From: an uncultured Christensenella sp.
Lineage (GTDB): Bacteria; Bacillota; Clostridia; Christensenellales; UBA1750
Reading direction: 5' to 3'
Length of the DNA: 44,868 bases
Assembly: GCA_905193155.1 (NCBI GenBank)
Contig: CAJJNQ010000021.1
Location: 1-44,868, forward strand
The notes under the pieces were generated by a model. It saw only the letters and a program-made list of their open reading frames with translations, had not been told where the DNA came from and searched no databases. This document shows, piece by piece, positions 1 to 10,004 of the stretch (positions are counted from its first letter, which is position 1; every line of letters starts with the position of its first letter). The position numbers and the translations under genes were made by a program.

Positions 1-1858
<1,858 letters not shown>

Positions 1859-1931
1859 CATTGCCACTCTCCTTTCAAAGAGTCGGGGGATCGATTTATG
1901 AGAAGAAATAATAGGAAAACTCAAACGGCGC

Positions 1932-2594
1932 TTACATCAGGATGCTCGCCCCGTTCAGGTATTTGCGATAGATGGTTTCCATCTCGGGCAGCGCCTGCGC
2001 TTCCTCGCCGCCTGCGGCAAAGAAGCTCTTGATGGCGGAATCGAACATCCGAATGTATTCGCTCATGCCGTCGGCCAGTTGCTGATCACTCAGCTCCTTG
2101 CCGCCTTCCGGCGCGAACTTGCGGATGAACTTGCCGCCCTCGATGGCGTATTGACAGGGAGGAAGCTTGAGCTGGGAACGGTAATGCCCTTCCAGCTTGG
2201 CCCACAGCTCAAAAAACGCCGTCAGCATTTCGAGCAGCGGCTGGCTCTGTGTGCGGAAGGAAACCTTCAGCGCGCCGACCACGTTTCCGCTGCCGCGGTA
2301 AAGCTCTACGCCGTAGCGGATGGTGGGCTTGTATTTGTAGCGCAGCGCCGAGCGGATGGTGAGCATCGCGTCCGAAGGCTGCGGCTGAATCTGGAAGCTG
2401 TCCACGCCTTGCATGAGCTTTTCCATTTCATCAAAAATGGCGCGCATGCGCATTTCCGGCGTGGTATAGCGGACGTATTCGGCCAGGATCTGGTTGATGA
2501 GGTTGGAACGGGAGGTTCCCATCTCGTAAGCCAGTTTGTCCACCTCGCCCACGACATTATCCATCAGCACCAACGAATAGACGCTTTTGTTCAT
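1932..2594 (-). CDS. Hypothetical protein with ribbon-helix-helix-like N-terminus
   Basis: A 220-residue protein of unknown function. Residues about 3-45 have the alternating strand-then-two-helix pattern of CopG/MetJ-type DNA-binding domains, including GTSRSNLINQIL and then a helix ending AEYVRY. The remaining 170 residues look like a mixed alpha/beta domain I do not recognise. The start has a strong GAAAGGAGG site and its own promoter upstream. Its position directly before clpB on the same strand suggests joint expression and possibly a regulatory role in stress response. That role is inference from position only. Confidence 0.8.
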   Translation of the reverse strand: MNKSVYSLVLMDNVVGEVDKLAYEMGTSRSNLINQILAEYVRYTTPEMRMRAIFDEMEKLMQGVDSFQIQPQPSDAMLTIRSALRYKYKPTIRYGVELYRGSGNVVGALKVSFRTQSQPLLEMLTAFFELWAKLEGHYRSQLKLPPCQYAIEGGKFIRKFAPEGGKELSDQQLADGMSEYIRMFDSAIKSFFAAGGEEAQALPEMETIYRKYLNGASILM

Positions 2595-2631
2595 GCGCCC
2601 GCCTCCTTTCTTGTTCTCAACTACAAATACT

Positions 2632-2659
2632 ATTGTACCACGATTATTGAACTTGTCAA
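2632..2659 (-). promoter_or_regulatory. Sigma-A-like promoter for the RHH gene and clpB
   Basis: Read on the minus strand: TTGACA (2659-2654), a 16-base spacer, then TACAAT (2637-2632), about 40 bases before the start at 2594. It lies in an A+T-rich stretch that stands out from the G+C-rich surroundings. Confidence 0.7.
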
Positions 2660-2764
2660 TAGAATTATATAAAAAATATCACAAAAGTTTTGAGACGCAG
2701 GAAAAGAGGAAAATGGAAAAATGTGTCGAAAAAACAAAGAATAACGAAGAATATCATGAATTAG

Positions 2765-2791
2765 TTGACATTTATAGCGAAATAATATAAT
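2765..2791 (+). promoter_or_regulatory. Possible promoter for the 88-residue protein gene
   Basis: TTGACA at 2765-2770 and TATAAT at 2786-2791. Both hexamers are consensus, but the spacer is only 15 bases, so activity is less sure. It lies about 130 bases before the ATG at 2922. The rest of 2595-2921 is A+T-rich and I see no gene in it. Confidence 0.45.
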
Positions 2792-2921
2792 GTATAAATG
2801 AAAAATATATCAATAAAAATAGAAACTAAATCAAAAACAAAGAAGAAATTTACATGAATGCGGTAAGATCATATTGTCAGCTCCGCCGGGAAGGAAGGGG
2901 CGAGAAAGGGGATCACCAAGG

Positions 2922-3188
2922 ATGAAGAATGAAAATGCTGTGTTCTGCCGGTTCCACGAAGCGCTGCGCAGCGCCGCGCTGTCTCTGCTGGAAAAGCGCC
3001 TGCTGCGCAACGGCTTCCGCATGGACCGCCGGACGTTGGCCCTGTCCCATTGCGTGGACAGATTGGACGCCAAGGCTCTGACGGGCGACGCTTCCGGCCG
3101 GAGTGCCGTGTGCGTGAAGGGAAACCCTTCCATATATAAGGAATATCGGGATGAGTTGGAAAAGGACAGCTTTAACGATTTATCATAA
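2922..3188 (+). CDS. Small hypothetical protein, possibly Spo0E-like
   Basis: An 88-residue soluble protein. I chose the ATG at 2922 because it follows an AAAGGGG stretch at suitable distance. An upstream ATG at 2874 would add 16 low-complexity residues. Residues 13-50 form two predicted helices, with the second containing LSHCVDRLD. Spo0E-type aspartyl-phosphate phosphatases are small two-helix proteins whose second helix carries an S-x-x-x-D motif (classically SQELD). Here S42 and D46 would match. The resemblance is short and could be chance, and the C-terminal half has no match that I know. Confidence 0.55.
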   Translation: MKNENAVFCRFHEALRSAALSLLEKRLLRNGFRMDRRTLALSHCVDRLDAKALTGDASGRSAVCVKGNPSIYKEYRDELEKDSFNDLS

Positions 3189-3276
3189 AAAAGCGAAAAA
3201 GTGCTATTCCGCTGTTTTTTCTGTGTAAACTTTTGAATTGTTAGACATTTTCCTGCTTTTTTGAGAAAAATGTGCG

Positions 3277-3305
3277 TTGAATTCAGCGGTTTACTATGAT
3301 AAAAT
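3277..3305 (+). promoter_or_regulatory. Promoter upstream of the 159-residue membrane protein
   Basis: TTGAAT (3277-3282), 17-base spacer, TAAAAT (3300-3305), about 105 bases before the ATG at 3412. The leader contains an imperfect hairpin at about 3320-3350 with arms ACGAG and CTCGT. Confidence 0.6.
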
Positions 3306-3411
3306 AGAAAAAACCCGTGTACGAGTCGTTTGTGAAAAATGCAAACTCGTCCGGACATTCCTGTTTAAGTTTCCATGCCTGATGTTTTTGCAGCGGGTGT
3401 AAGAAAGGCAA

Positions 3412-3891
3412 ATGTCTGAATTGAAAAAGATATTGATTGTTGTGGGCGCGGTGTTCCTGATCGGCATCCTGCTGGTGGCGGTGCCGCTGAGCGGACGCTT
3501 CGACAAGATTCAATACGAAAAACGCCTGGAGATGGACGCGCTGGTTGCCGCCGGTCGGGAGGACGGTCTCCGCGCGGAAAGCGGTGGGATCGTGACGCTG
3601 GTTTCCCCCATGAACGCCGACCGCATCTCCCGGTCGCTGACCCCGTCCGAAGCCAAGCGCGAGCGCTTTGTTTCGGTGGAAGATCCCGAAATTGTGCTGA
3701 CCTATGCCAACGGAGACGTCGTTTCTCTCAAAGCCGATCCGAAAAAAGAGGATCGTGCGCTGGTGCAGTTGCAGTACGAAGGCAAAAAAATCATTGTTTC
3801 GATAGAAGGATACCGTGTTATGCGCACGGTGGCTGCCGCCATTTCGCCCGAAGGCTTTTCCGGCGAAAACGTGGTGGTGGAAGGAGCGTAA
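3412..3891 (+). CDS. Hypothetical single-pass membrane-anchored protein
   Basis: A 159-residue protein with one hydrophobic segment at about residues 5-27 (IVVGAVFLIGILLVAV) following two lysines. It is thus an N-terminal anchor with the rest outside the cell. The exported part is polar and beta-rich. No catalytic motif or lipobox is visible. It sits 5 bases before the M3 peptidase gene, so the two are probably one transcript. The start follows AAGAAAGG. I do not recognise the family. Confidence 0.75.
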   Translation: MSELKKILIVVGAVFLIGILLVAVPLSGRFDKIQYEKRLEMDALVAAGREDGLRAESGGIVTLVSPMNADRISRSLTPSEAKRERFVSVEDPEIVLTYANGDVVSLKADPKKEDRALVQLQYEGKKIIVSIEGYRVMRTVAAAISPEGFSGENVVVEGA

Positions 3892-3896
3892 ACCCC

Positions 3897-5600
3897 ATGA
3901 TCAAGTTCTCTCAGATGCCCTATGCCCGTCCGGATCTGGACAAGACCAAGGCGTTCTATGCCGAGGAGACCGAGTGCTTCCGGAATGCGAAGACCTTTGA
4001 AGAGGCGGACGAAGCCTTCCTCAAGGTGCAGGAGGAGGAAAAGCATTACTCCACCATGGCGACCATTGCGCAGATCCGCCACGATATTGACAGCACCGAC
4101 GCTTTTTACGACGAAGAGGCGCGCGAGCTGGCCAAGGCTCGCCCCATGCTGCGCGAAAGCACCCACGCCTGGGAGCAGGCGCTGCTGGCCAGCCCCTTCC
4201 GCAAGGACTTCGAGAAGAAGTACGGCGAGGTGATGTTCCTGAACCTCGAATTGGAGGCCAGGAGTTTCTCGCCGGAAATCGTGCCCGATATGCAGGAGGA
4301 AAGCTTGCTTTGCATCGAGTATTCCAACCTGCTGGCCTCGGCACAGATCGAATTTGAGGGCAGCACCTATACCCTGGCGCAGATGACGCCCTTCAAGCAG
4401 AGCAAGGACGACGCCCAGCGCCGCAGCGCCTGGATCGCGGAGGGCGCGTGGTATACCGCCAACGGCGAAAAGCTGGACGAGATCTACGATAAGCTCGTTG
4501 CCATTCGCACCCGTATGGCGAAAAAATTGGGATTTGACAATTATATACCTCTCGGGTATCTTAGAATGCAGCGCAACTGCTACGACCAGAAGGACGTCGA
4601 AGCCTTCCGCGCCTCGGTGCGGGAGAATCTCGTGCCCGTGGCCGAAGAGGTCTGCAAAAAGCAGGCCGAGCGTTTGGGCGTTCAGTATCCGCTGAGCTTT
4701 GCCGATGAAGCGCTGTTCTACCGCTCCGGCAACGCCCGCCCGGTGGGCACGGCGGACGACATTTTGGCAAACGGCAGAAAGTTCTACCACGAGCTGTCGC
4801 CCGAAACCGCCGAGTTCATCGACGTGATGCTCGACGGCGAACTGATGGATGTGGTGGCCAAGAAGGGCAAGGTCGGCGGCGGTTACTGCACGAGCCTGCC
4901 CGATTACAAGGTGCCCTTCATCTTCTCCAACTTCAACGGCACGCAGGGCGACGTCGAGGTCATCACGCACGAGGCGGGTCACGCCTTTGCGGGATATATG
5001 GCGCGCAACATCGTTCCCATCGAATGCCAGTGGCCGTCGCTGGAGAGCTGCGAGATCCACTCCATGTCCATGGAGTTCTTCGCCTGGCCCTGGGCCGGGG
5101 ATTTCTTCGGCGATCAGCAGGACAAGTTCCGCTACAAGCACCTGTCCGCCGCGCTGACCTTTATCCCCTACGGCACGATGGTCGATCACTTCCAGCATGA
5201 GGTGTATGCGCATCCCGAATACACCCCGGAGCAGCGCCACGATATCTGGCGCGAGCTGCTGAAGGTCTATATGCCCTGGATGCGCCGGGACGACATTCCC
5301 TTCTATGGCGACGGCAAGGGCTGGCAGCGCCAGCACCACATCTACGAAAGCCCCTTCTACTACATCGACTACTGCCTGGCGCAGTCGGTCGCGCTGCAGT
5401 TCTGGGCGCTGACGCAAGAGGATCACGCCGCGGCGTGGAAGCGCTACATGGATCTGGTGAAGCTCGCCGGAACCCGCACCTTCCGCCAGCTGACCGACGC
5501 GGCGGGGCTGGAGACGCCCTTCGGCCCGGAGGCGCTGCGCAAGGTGGCCGCCAAGGCGAAGGAGTGGCTGGAAGGCTTTGACGCCGGAAAGCTGCAATGA
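3897..5600 (+). CDS. M3 family oligoendopeptidase (PepF-like)
   Basis: Cytosolic zinc metallopeptidase that cleaves short peptides. The 567-residue length fits the oligoendopeptidase F group. The zinc-binding active site HEAGH lies at residues 358-362, followed about 25 residues later by the SCEIHSMSMEFF segment that supplies the third ligand (the glutamate of E-I-H-S-M-S). The N-terminal half is the helical domain typical of the family. The gene lies just upstream of a complete peptide importer, so it plausibly digests imported oligopeptides. The last codons overlap the next gene by four bases (ATGA), indicating translational coupling. Confidence 0.93.
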   Translation: MIKFSQMPYARPDLDKTKAFYAEETECFRNAKTFEEADEAFLKVQEEEKHYSTMATIAQIRHDIDSTDAFYDEEARELAKARPMLRESTHAWEQALLASPFRKDFEKKYGEVMFLNLELEARSFSPEIVPDMQEESLLCIEYSNLLASAQIEFEGSTYTLAQMTPFKQSKDDAQRRSAWIAEGAWYTANGEKLDEIYDKLVAIRTRMAKKLGFDNYIPLGYLRMQRNCYDQKDVEAFRASVRENLVPVAEEVCKKQAERLGVQYPLSFADEALFYRSGNARPVGTADDILANGRKFYHELSPETAEFIDVMLDGELMDVVAKKGKVGGGYCTSLPDYKVPFIFSNFNGTQGDVEVITHEAGHAFAGYMARNIVPIECQWPSLESCEIHSMSMEFFAWPWAGDFFGDQQDKFRYKHLSAALTFIPYGTMVDHFQHEVYAHPEYTPEQRHDIWRELLKVYMPWMRRDDIPFYGDGKGWQRQHHIYESPFYYIDYCLAQSVALQFWALTQEDHAAAWKRYMDLVKLAGTRTFRQLTDAAGLETPFGPEALRKVAAKAKEWLEGFDAGKLQ

Positions 5601-6166
5601 GTCAGAAAAAAAACGTCAAAAACACCCATTTCGGCCGGGGCCGGTATAATTCCGACTACGCGCCGGATGCAAAAGGGGTTTATCACTACATCGGCTCGAT
5701 GTACCATATCGAGCTGGAAGGGCGCGAAAGGCGGAAGATGATCTTCCTGCTGACCGCGTTCGGGCTGATTGCCGCCGGAGCTTTTGTGCTGGGCGGGTTC
5801 AGCAAAGGGCGTACCGCGCAGACCTTTTATGCGCTGCTCCCCTTCGTCTGCGGGCTGCTGCCCACCGGCTATTTCCTGATGGGGTTGGTCGAATGGGCGC
5901 TGCACAAGGGCGATTTCACCCGCAAGGGCATGGATAATGCCTGGACGCGCATGGTTCACAGCGCGTGGGGATTGACGGTGTGCGCAGGGATGGCTGCCAT
6001 TGGCAGCATCATTGCGTGTATTGTCCATCAAACGATTGCGGGCGAGGCTCCGTTCCTGCTGGGTGTGCTGCTCCAGCTGGGGGCGGGGATCGGCCAAATC
6101 GTGCTGCTGCGGAAGGTGAAAGTCACCGAGATCCGCCGGGGCGATGAACAGCCCGCGGAAAAATGA
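5597..6166 (+). CDS. Hypothetical integral membrane protein
   Basis: A 189-residue protein with a hydrophilic N-terminus of about 45 residues and four hydrophobic segments, at about residues 47-67, 76-98, 118-140 and 150-172. No known domain is recognised. It overlaps the peptidase stop by four bases, so it is coexpressed with it, and lies 66 bases before the peptide-binding lipoprotein gene. A role in peptide use is possible by context only. Confidence 0.8.
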   Translation: MSQKKNVKNTHFGRGRYNSDYAPDAKGVYHYIGSMYHIELEGRERRKMIFLLTAFGLIAAGAFVLGGFSKGRTAQTFYALLPFVCGLLPTGYFLMGLVEWALHKGDFTRKGMDNAWTRMVHSAWGLTVCAGMAAIGSIIACIVHQTIAGEAPFLLGVLLQLGAGIGQIVLLRKVKVTEIRRGDEQPAEK

Positions 6167-6172
6167 GCGTTT

Positions 6173-6200
6173 GTAACGGTTCCGAAAAACGGAGCCTTAC
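6173..6200 (+). terminator. Hairpin between membrane protein and peptide-binding lipoprotein
   Basis: Stem GGTTCCG / CGGAGCC (one G-T wobble) around an AAAAA loop, extended by GTAA / TTAC with a bulged C. It is followed by an A-rich rather than U-rich stretch, so it may be a weak terminator or an mRNA-processing structure. Confidence 0.45.
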
Positions 6201-6232
6201 AATAAAACCGATTCTGATAAGGAGGAATCACC

Positions 6233-8704
6233 ATGAAAAACCGTAATCTGGCGCGCGTGCTTGCGCTGGTGCTGGTTCTGTGCATGGGCGTGATGATGCT
6301 GTCCGCCTGCCAGAAGGCGCCTGTGGAAGAGACCGCCGCGCCCTCCGAGGCTCCTGCCGAGTCTGCGGAACCGACCGAAGCGCCTGCTGAGGAAGGCAGC
6401 GACACTCCTCTGGTTGTGGGTTACAGCCCCTTCTCCGAGAAGTTCAGCCCCTTCTATGCGGATACCGCCTATGACCAGGACGTCGTTTCCATGACGTCCA
6501 TCAGCCCCCTGACCACCGATCGTCAGGGCGCGATCGTGTACAACGCGATCGAGGGTGAGACCCGCAACTACAACGGCACGGATTACTTCTACAATGGTCC
6601 GGCGGATGTTTCCGTTGTCAAGAATGACGACGGCACCACCACCTACACCATGAAGCTGCGCGAGGACCTGAAGTTCTCCGACGGCGAGCCCCTGACCGCG
6701 GATGACATCATCTTCACCTATTATGTCTACTGCGATCCGGCTTATGTCGGCTCCACCACCCTGTCCTCCTATAAGATCGTTGGCCTGCAGGATTACCTGA
6801 CCCAGACCACCAGCGAAGTCTACGCCAAGTATGAAGAGATCTTCAACGCGGTCCTGAAGGACGGCGAGAAGGCCGGCAAGGATGCGGACCAGACCGCTTG
6901 GATCCTCAAGACCCTTGACGAGAACTGGGCTGCGGATGCGCAGGGCATCGTGGATTACGTCACCGCCAACTACGCGGGCGACCAGGCGGAAGCCACCATC
7001 GGCAAGACCGCTGACGAAGTTACCGCCGACGCCGGCCTGCAGAACGCGCTGGCCATGGCGCTGTGGGGCTTCGGTTCCTACAAGGACGGCACCCTGACCG
7101 GTGCTTCTACCGGCAAGACCTGGGACATCGCGGGCGGCACCACTCCCACCGCGGAAGAGTTCCTGGCGGAAGTCAAGGCCAAGTACGAGGGCGACGCCGC
7201 TGCTTATGTCGCGGCGGGCGAATCCGCTGTCAAGGCGGACATCGTTGCGGACACCGAGAAGGCCTTCATGGCTGAGTTCGCTGCGAAGGACGAGACCATG
7301 GGCAGCGAAGGCGTGCCGAACATCGCCGGCGTCAAGAAGGTCGACGATTACACGGTGGAAGTGACCACCGAGGGCTATGAGGCTCCCGCGATCTATTCCA
7401 TCTGCGGCATCGCTATCGCTCCTCTGCACTACTACGGCGATGCTGCTCAGTATGACTACGACAACAACCAGTTCGGTCACCCCTACGGCGACCTGAGCAT
7501 GGTGGAGGCCAAGACCACCCAGCCTCTGGGCGCCGGCCCCTACAAGTTTGTCAAGTATGACAACAAGATCGTCTACTTCGAGGCGAACGAGAACTACTTC
7601 AAGGGCGTTCCCGCCATCAAGAACGTTCAGTTCAAGGAAGGCGCTGACACCGATAAGATCCCGGGCGTCGGCACCGGCACCCTGGACCTGGGCGATCCTT
7701 CCTTCAGCAGCACCGCTGTCGATGAGATCAAGGGTTACAACAGCAACGGCGAATTGGACGGCGACAAGATCGTCACCGATACCGTTGACAACCTGGGCTA
7801 CGGCTACATCGGCATCAACGCCGAAACCGTCAACGTTGGCGGCGAGCCCGCGTCCGAAGCTTCCAAGAACCTGCGCAAGGCTCTTGCCACTGTGATCGCC
7901 GCTTACCGTGAGGTCGCTATCGACTCTTACTATGGCGAGCGCGCTTCCGTCATCAACTACCCGATCTCCAACACCTCCTGGGCTGCTCCCCAGAAGACCG
8001 ACGCGGACTACAAGGTTGCCTTCTCCACCGCTGTGGACGGCTCCGACATCTTCACCGCGGATATGTCTTCCGAGGACAAGCAGGCTGCGGCTCTTAATGC
8101 TGCCGTTGAGTACCTGAAGGCTGCCGGCTACACCTTCGACGAGGCCACCGGCAAGTTCACCGCTGCTCCCGAGGGCGCGAAGCTCGAGTACGAGCTGATG
8201 ATCCCCGCGGACGGCACCGGCGACCACCCGTCCTTCATGATCTGCACCCTGGCCAAGCAGGCCTTCGAGACCATCGGCATCAACCTGATCGTCAACGACC
8301 TGTCCGATTCCAACGTGCTGTGGGATCGTATGGACGCGGGCACTCAGGAGCTGTGGTGCGCGGCTTGGGGCGCCACCATCGACCCCGATATGTACCAGAT
8401 TTACTACTCCGGTAACATCGTCGGTCTGGGCGGCTCTGACTCCAACCACTACCACATCGCTGACGCCGAGCTGGATCAGCTGATCCTGGAAGGCCGTGCC
8501 TCCGATGATCAGGCCTACCGCAAGACCGTTTACAAGGCTGCGCTGGACAAGATCATCGACTGGGCGGTTGAAATCCCCGTCTATCAGCGCCAGAACTGCA
8601 TCATCTTCTCTGCGGAGCGCATCAACATGGACACCGTCCTTGGCGACATCACCACCTTCTACGGCTGGTTGAACGGTGTGGATACCATGGAAATGGCGAA
8701 GTAA
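6233..8704 (+). CDS. Family 5 peptide ABC transporter substrate-binding lipoprotein
   Basis: Extracytoplasmic receptor of an Opp/Dpp-type importer, 823 residues. It starts with a signal peptide ending in the lipobox LSAC, so Cys26 would be lipidated and hold it to the membrane. An acidic, Pro/Ala-rich linker follows, then the SBP_bac_5 fold with LKFSDGEPLTADDIIFTY near residue 145, a family hallmark. The protein is about 250-300 residues longer than usual. Much of the excess is an Ala/Asp/Thr-rich insertion at about residues 185-360. Ribosome site AAGGAGG is strong. A gap of 294 bases with a long hairpin separates it from the permease genes, a common way to keep receptor levels high. Confidence 0.94.
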   Translation: MKNRNLARVLALVLVLCMGVMMLSACQKAPVEETAAPSEAPAESAEPTEAPAEEGSDTPLVVGYSPFSEKFSPFYADTAYDQDVVSMTSISPLTTDRQGAIVYNAIEGETRNYNGTDYFYNGPADVSVVKNDDGTTTYTMKLREDLKFSDGEPLTADDIIFTYYVYCDPAYVGSTTLSSYKIVGLQDYLTQTTSEVYAKYEEIFNAVLKDGEKAGKDADQTAWILKTLDENWAADAQGIVDYVTANYAGDQAEATIGKTADEVTADAGLQNALAMALWGFGSYKDGTLTGASTGKTWDIAGGTTPTAEEFLAEVKAKYEGDAAAYVAAGESAVKADIVADTEKAFMAEFAAKDETMGSEGVPNIAGVKKVDDYTVEVTTEGYEAPAIYSICGIAIAPLHYYGDAAQYDYDNNQFGHPYGDLSMVEAKTTQPLGAGPYKFVKYDNKIVYFEANENYFKGVPAIKNVQFKEGADTDKIPGVGTGTLDLGDPSFSSTAVDEIKGYNSNGELDGDKIVTDTVDNLGYGYIGINAETVNVGGEPASEASKNLRKALATVIAAYREVAIDSYYGERASVINYPISNTSWAAPQKTDADYKVAFSTAVDGSDIFTADMSSEDKQAAALNAAVEYLKAAGYTFDEATGKFTAAPEGAKLEYELMIPADGTGDHPSFMICTLAKQAFETIGINLIVNDLSDSNVLWDRMDAGTQELWCAAWGATIDPDMYQIYYSGNIVGLGGSDSNHYHIADAELDQLILEGRASDDQAYRKTVYKAALDKIIDWAVEIPVYQRQNCIIFSAERINMDTVLGDITTFYGWLNGVDTMEMAK

Positions 8705-8766
8705 GAGAAAAAGCTCTGAGGCTTTTCACTCCACTTAAAACAGCCGGATAGGTTTCCGGTCAGATG

Positions 8767-8823
8767 GCAATTGCGGCATGAGTCCGTCTTTGGCAACATA
8801 GATGGGCTCATGCCTGTAATTGC
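8767..8823 (+). repeat. Long imperfect inverted repeat in the receptor-permease gap
   Basis: Arms GCAATT + GGCATGAG (8767-8782) and CTCATGCC + AATTGC (8807-8823) pair across a small internal loop, giving 14 paired bases and a 24-base loop. There is no U-run, so it is more likely an RNA stabiliser or processing signal than a terminator. A smaller AAAAGC/GCTTTT hairpin lies at about 8710-8728. The remainder of 8705-8998 holds no gene. Confidence 0.6.
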
Positions 8824-8998
8824 GTATTTACAAAAAATGAATAATTCAGACTGTAAATTAACCTTGACGCAACGATTGAGCCATGTCAGAGGCTTGCCCC
8901 TTCCGCATTTTTGTTTGCAAGCGAAAAAGCCGGATCAAAGGGGAACGCGGAAAGGGCAGGCTTCTGGAAAAAATTAAACAAGAGAGGGAAGGATTGAA

Positions 8999-9988
8999 TT
9001 GTCGAAGTATATCATCAAGAGATTGCTCATCAGCATCATGATCCTGTTCTTCGTCACGCTCATCATCTATTCCATCATGCGCTGTATCCCGACCAGCTAT
9101 GTTGAGAAGATTGCGCGCGAGCGCGCATCGCTGCCGGGCGGCAAGAGCTATTCGGAATGGCTGACGCAGTTGAACGCGGCCTATGGGTTTGACAAGGGAA
9201 TTGTCGAGGGCTATTTCTCCAACTGGCTGGTTTCCACGCTCAAGGGAGACTTTGGCGACAGCTGGTTCTTCAACGTCCCCGTGGTGCAGAAGTTCAACGC
9301 CGTTATCTGGAACAGCTTCATCCTGGGCGTGCTCTCCTTCGTGCTGGAGATCGTCATTGCCGTGCCGCTGGGCATCCTGGCCGCACGCAAGCAGTATTCC
9401 CGCACGGACTATGCCGTCACGATCTTTGCGCTGATCGGTATTTCTCTGCCGACCTTCTACTTTGCAACGATCCTGAAGTACATCCTGTCGGTCAAGCTCG
9501 GCTGGCTGGATCTGTTCGGTCAGGTCGGCCGCTACTATGAGCAGCTAGACAGCTGGGGCAAGGCGCTGGATGTGGCTAAGCACTATATCATGCCCGTCAT
9601 CACCCTGACCATCGTCTCCGTCGGCGGCCTGATGCGCTATACCCGCACCAACATGCTGGAAGTGCTCAACGCGGACTACATCCGCACCGCGCGTGCCAAG
9701 GGCGTTTCGGAAAAGCGCGTCATCAATTATCACGCTTTCCGCAACACGCTGATCCCGCTGGTGACCATCATCGGCGGCTCGATCCCCGGCCTGTTCTCCG
9801 GTGCACTGATCACCGAGACGCTGTTCCAGATCGAGGGCATCGGCTGGACTTCTTACCAGGCGATGATCGCAGGCGATATCCCGTTCTCGATGTTCTACAT
9901 GACGTTTTCTGCAATACTGACGCTGTTGGGCACGCTGATCGCTGATATTCTCTATGCGGTGGTCGATCCCAGAGTCCGCGTCGCATAA
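8999..9988 (+). CDS. Peptide ABC transporter permease, DppB/OppB type
   Basis: Inner-membrane permease of 329 residues, the usual length. It begins at TTG, preceded by GAGAGGGAAGG. No in-frame ATG fits the family N-terminus MSKYIIKRLL. It has about six transmembrane segments. The EAA coupling-loop region, with EVLNADYIRTARAKGV near residue 225, contacts the ATPases. The C-terminus DPRVRVA is typical of DppB. It partners with the next gene to form the channel. Confidence 0.95.
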   Translation: MSKYIIKRLLISIMILFFVTLIIYSIMRCIPTSYVEKIARERASLPGGKSYSEWLTQLNAAYGFDKGIVEGYFSNWLVSTLKGDFGDSWFFNVPVVQKFNAVIWNSFILGVLSFVLEIVIAVPLGILAARKQYSRTDYAVTIFALIGISLPTFYFATILKYILSVKLGWLDLFGQVGRYYEQLDSWGKALDVAKHYIMPVITLTIVSVGGLMRYTRTNMLEVLNADYIRTARAKGVSEKRVINYHAFRNTLIPLVTIIGGSIPGLFSGALITETLFQIEGIGWTSYQAMIAGDIPFSMFYMTFSAILTLLGTLIADILYAVVDPRVRVA

Positions 9989-10004
9989 GGGAGGAGGAAG
10001 AGCT

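Noticed and set aside
3702..5597. 631-codon open frame on the minus strand
   Set aside because: Antisense to the M3 peptidase, which has the HEAGH site in the coding frame.
6197..8455. 752-codon open frame on the minus strand
   Set aside because: Shadow of the peptide-binding lipoprotein gene. It is Val/Gly-rich, with no ribosome site or domain.
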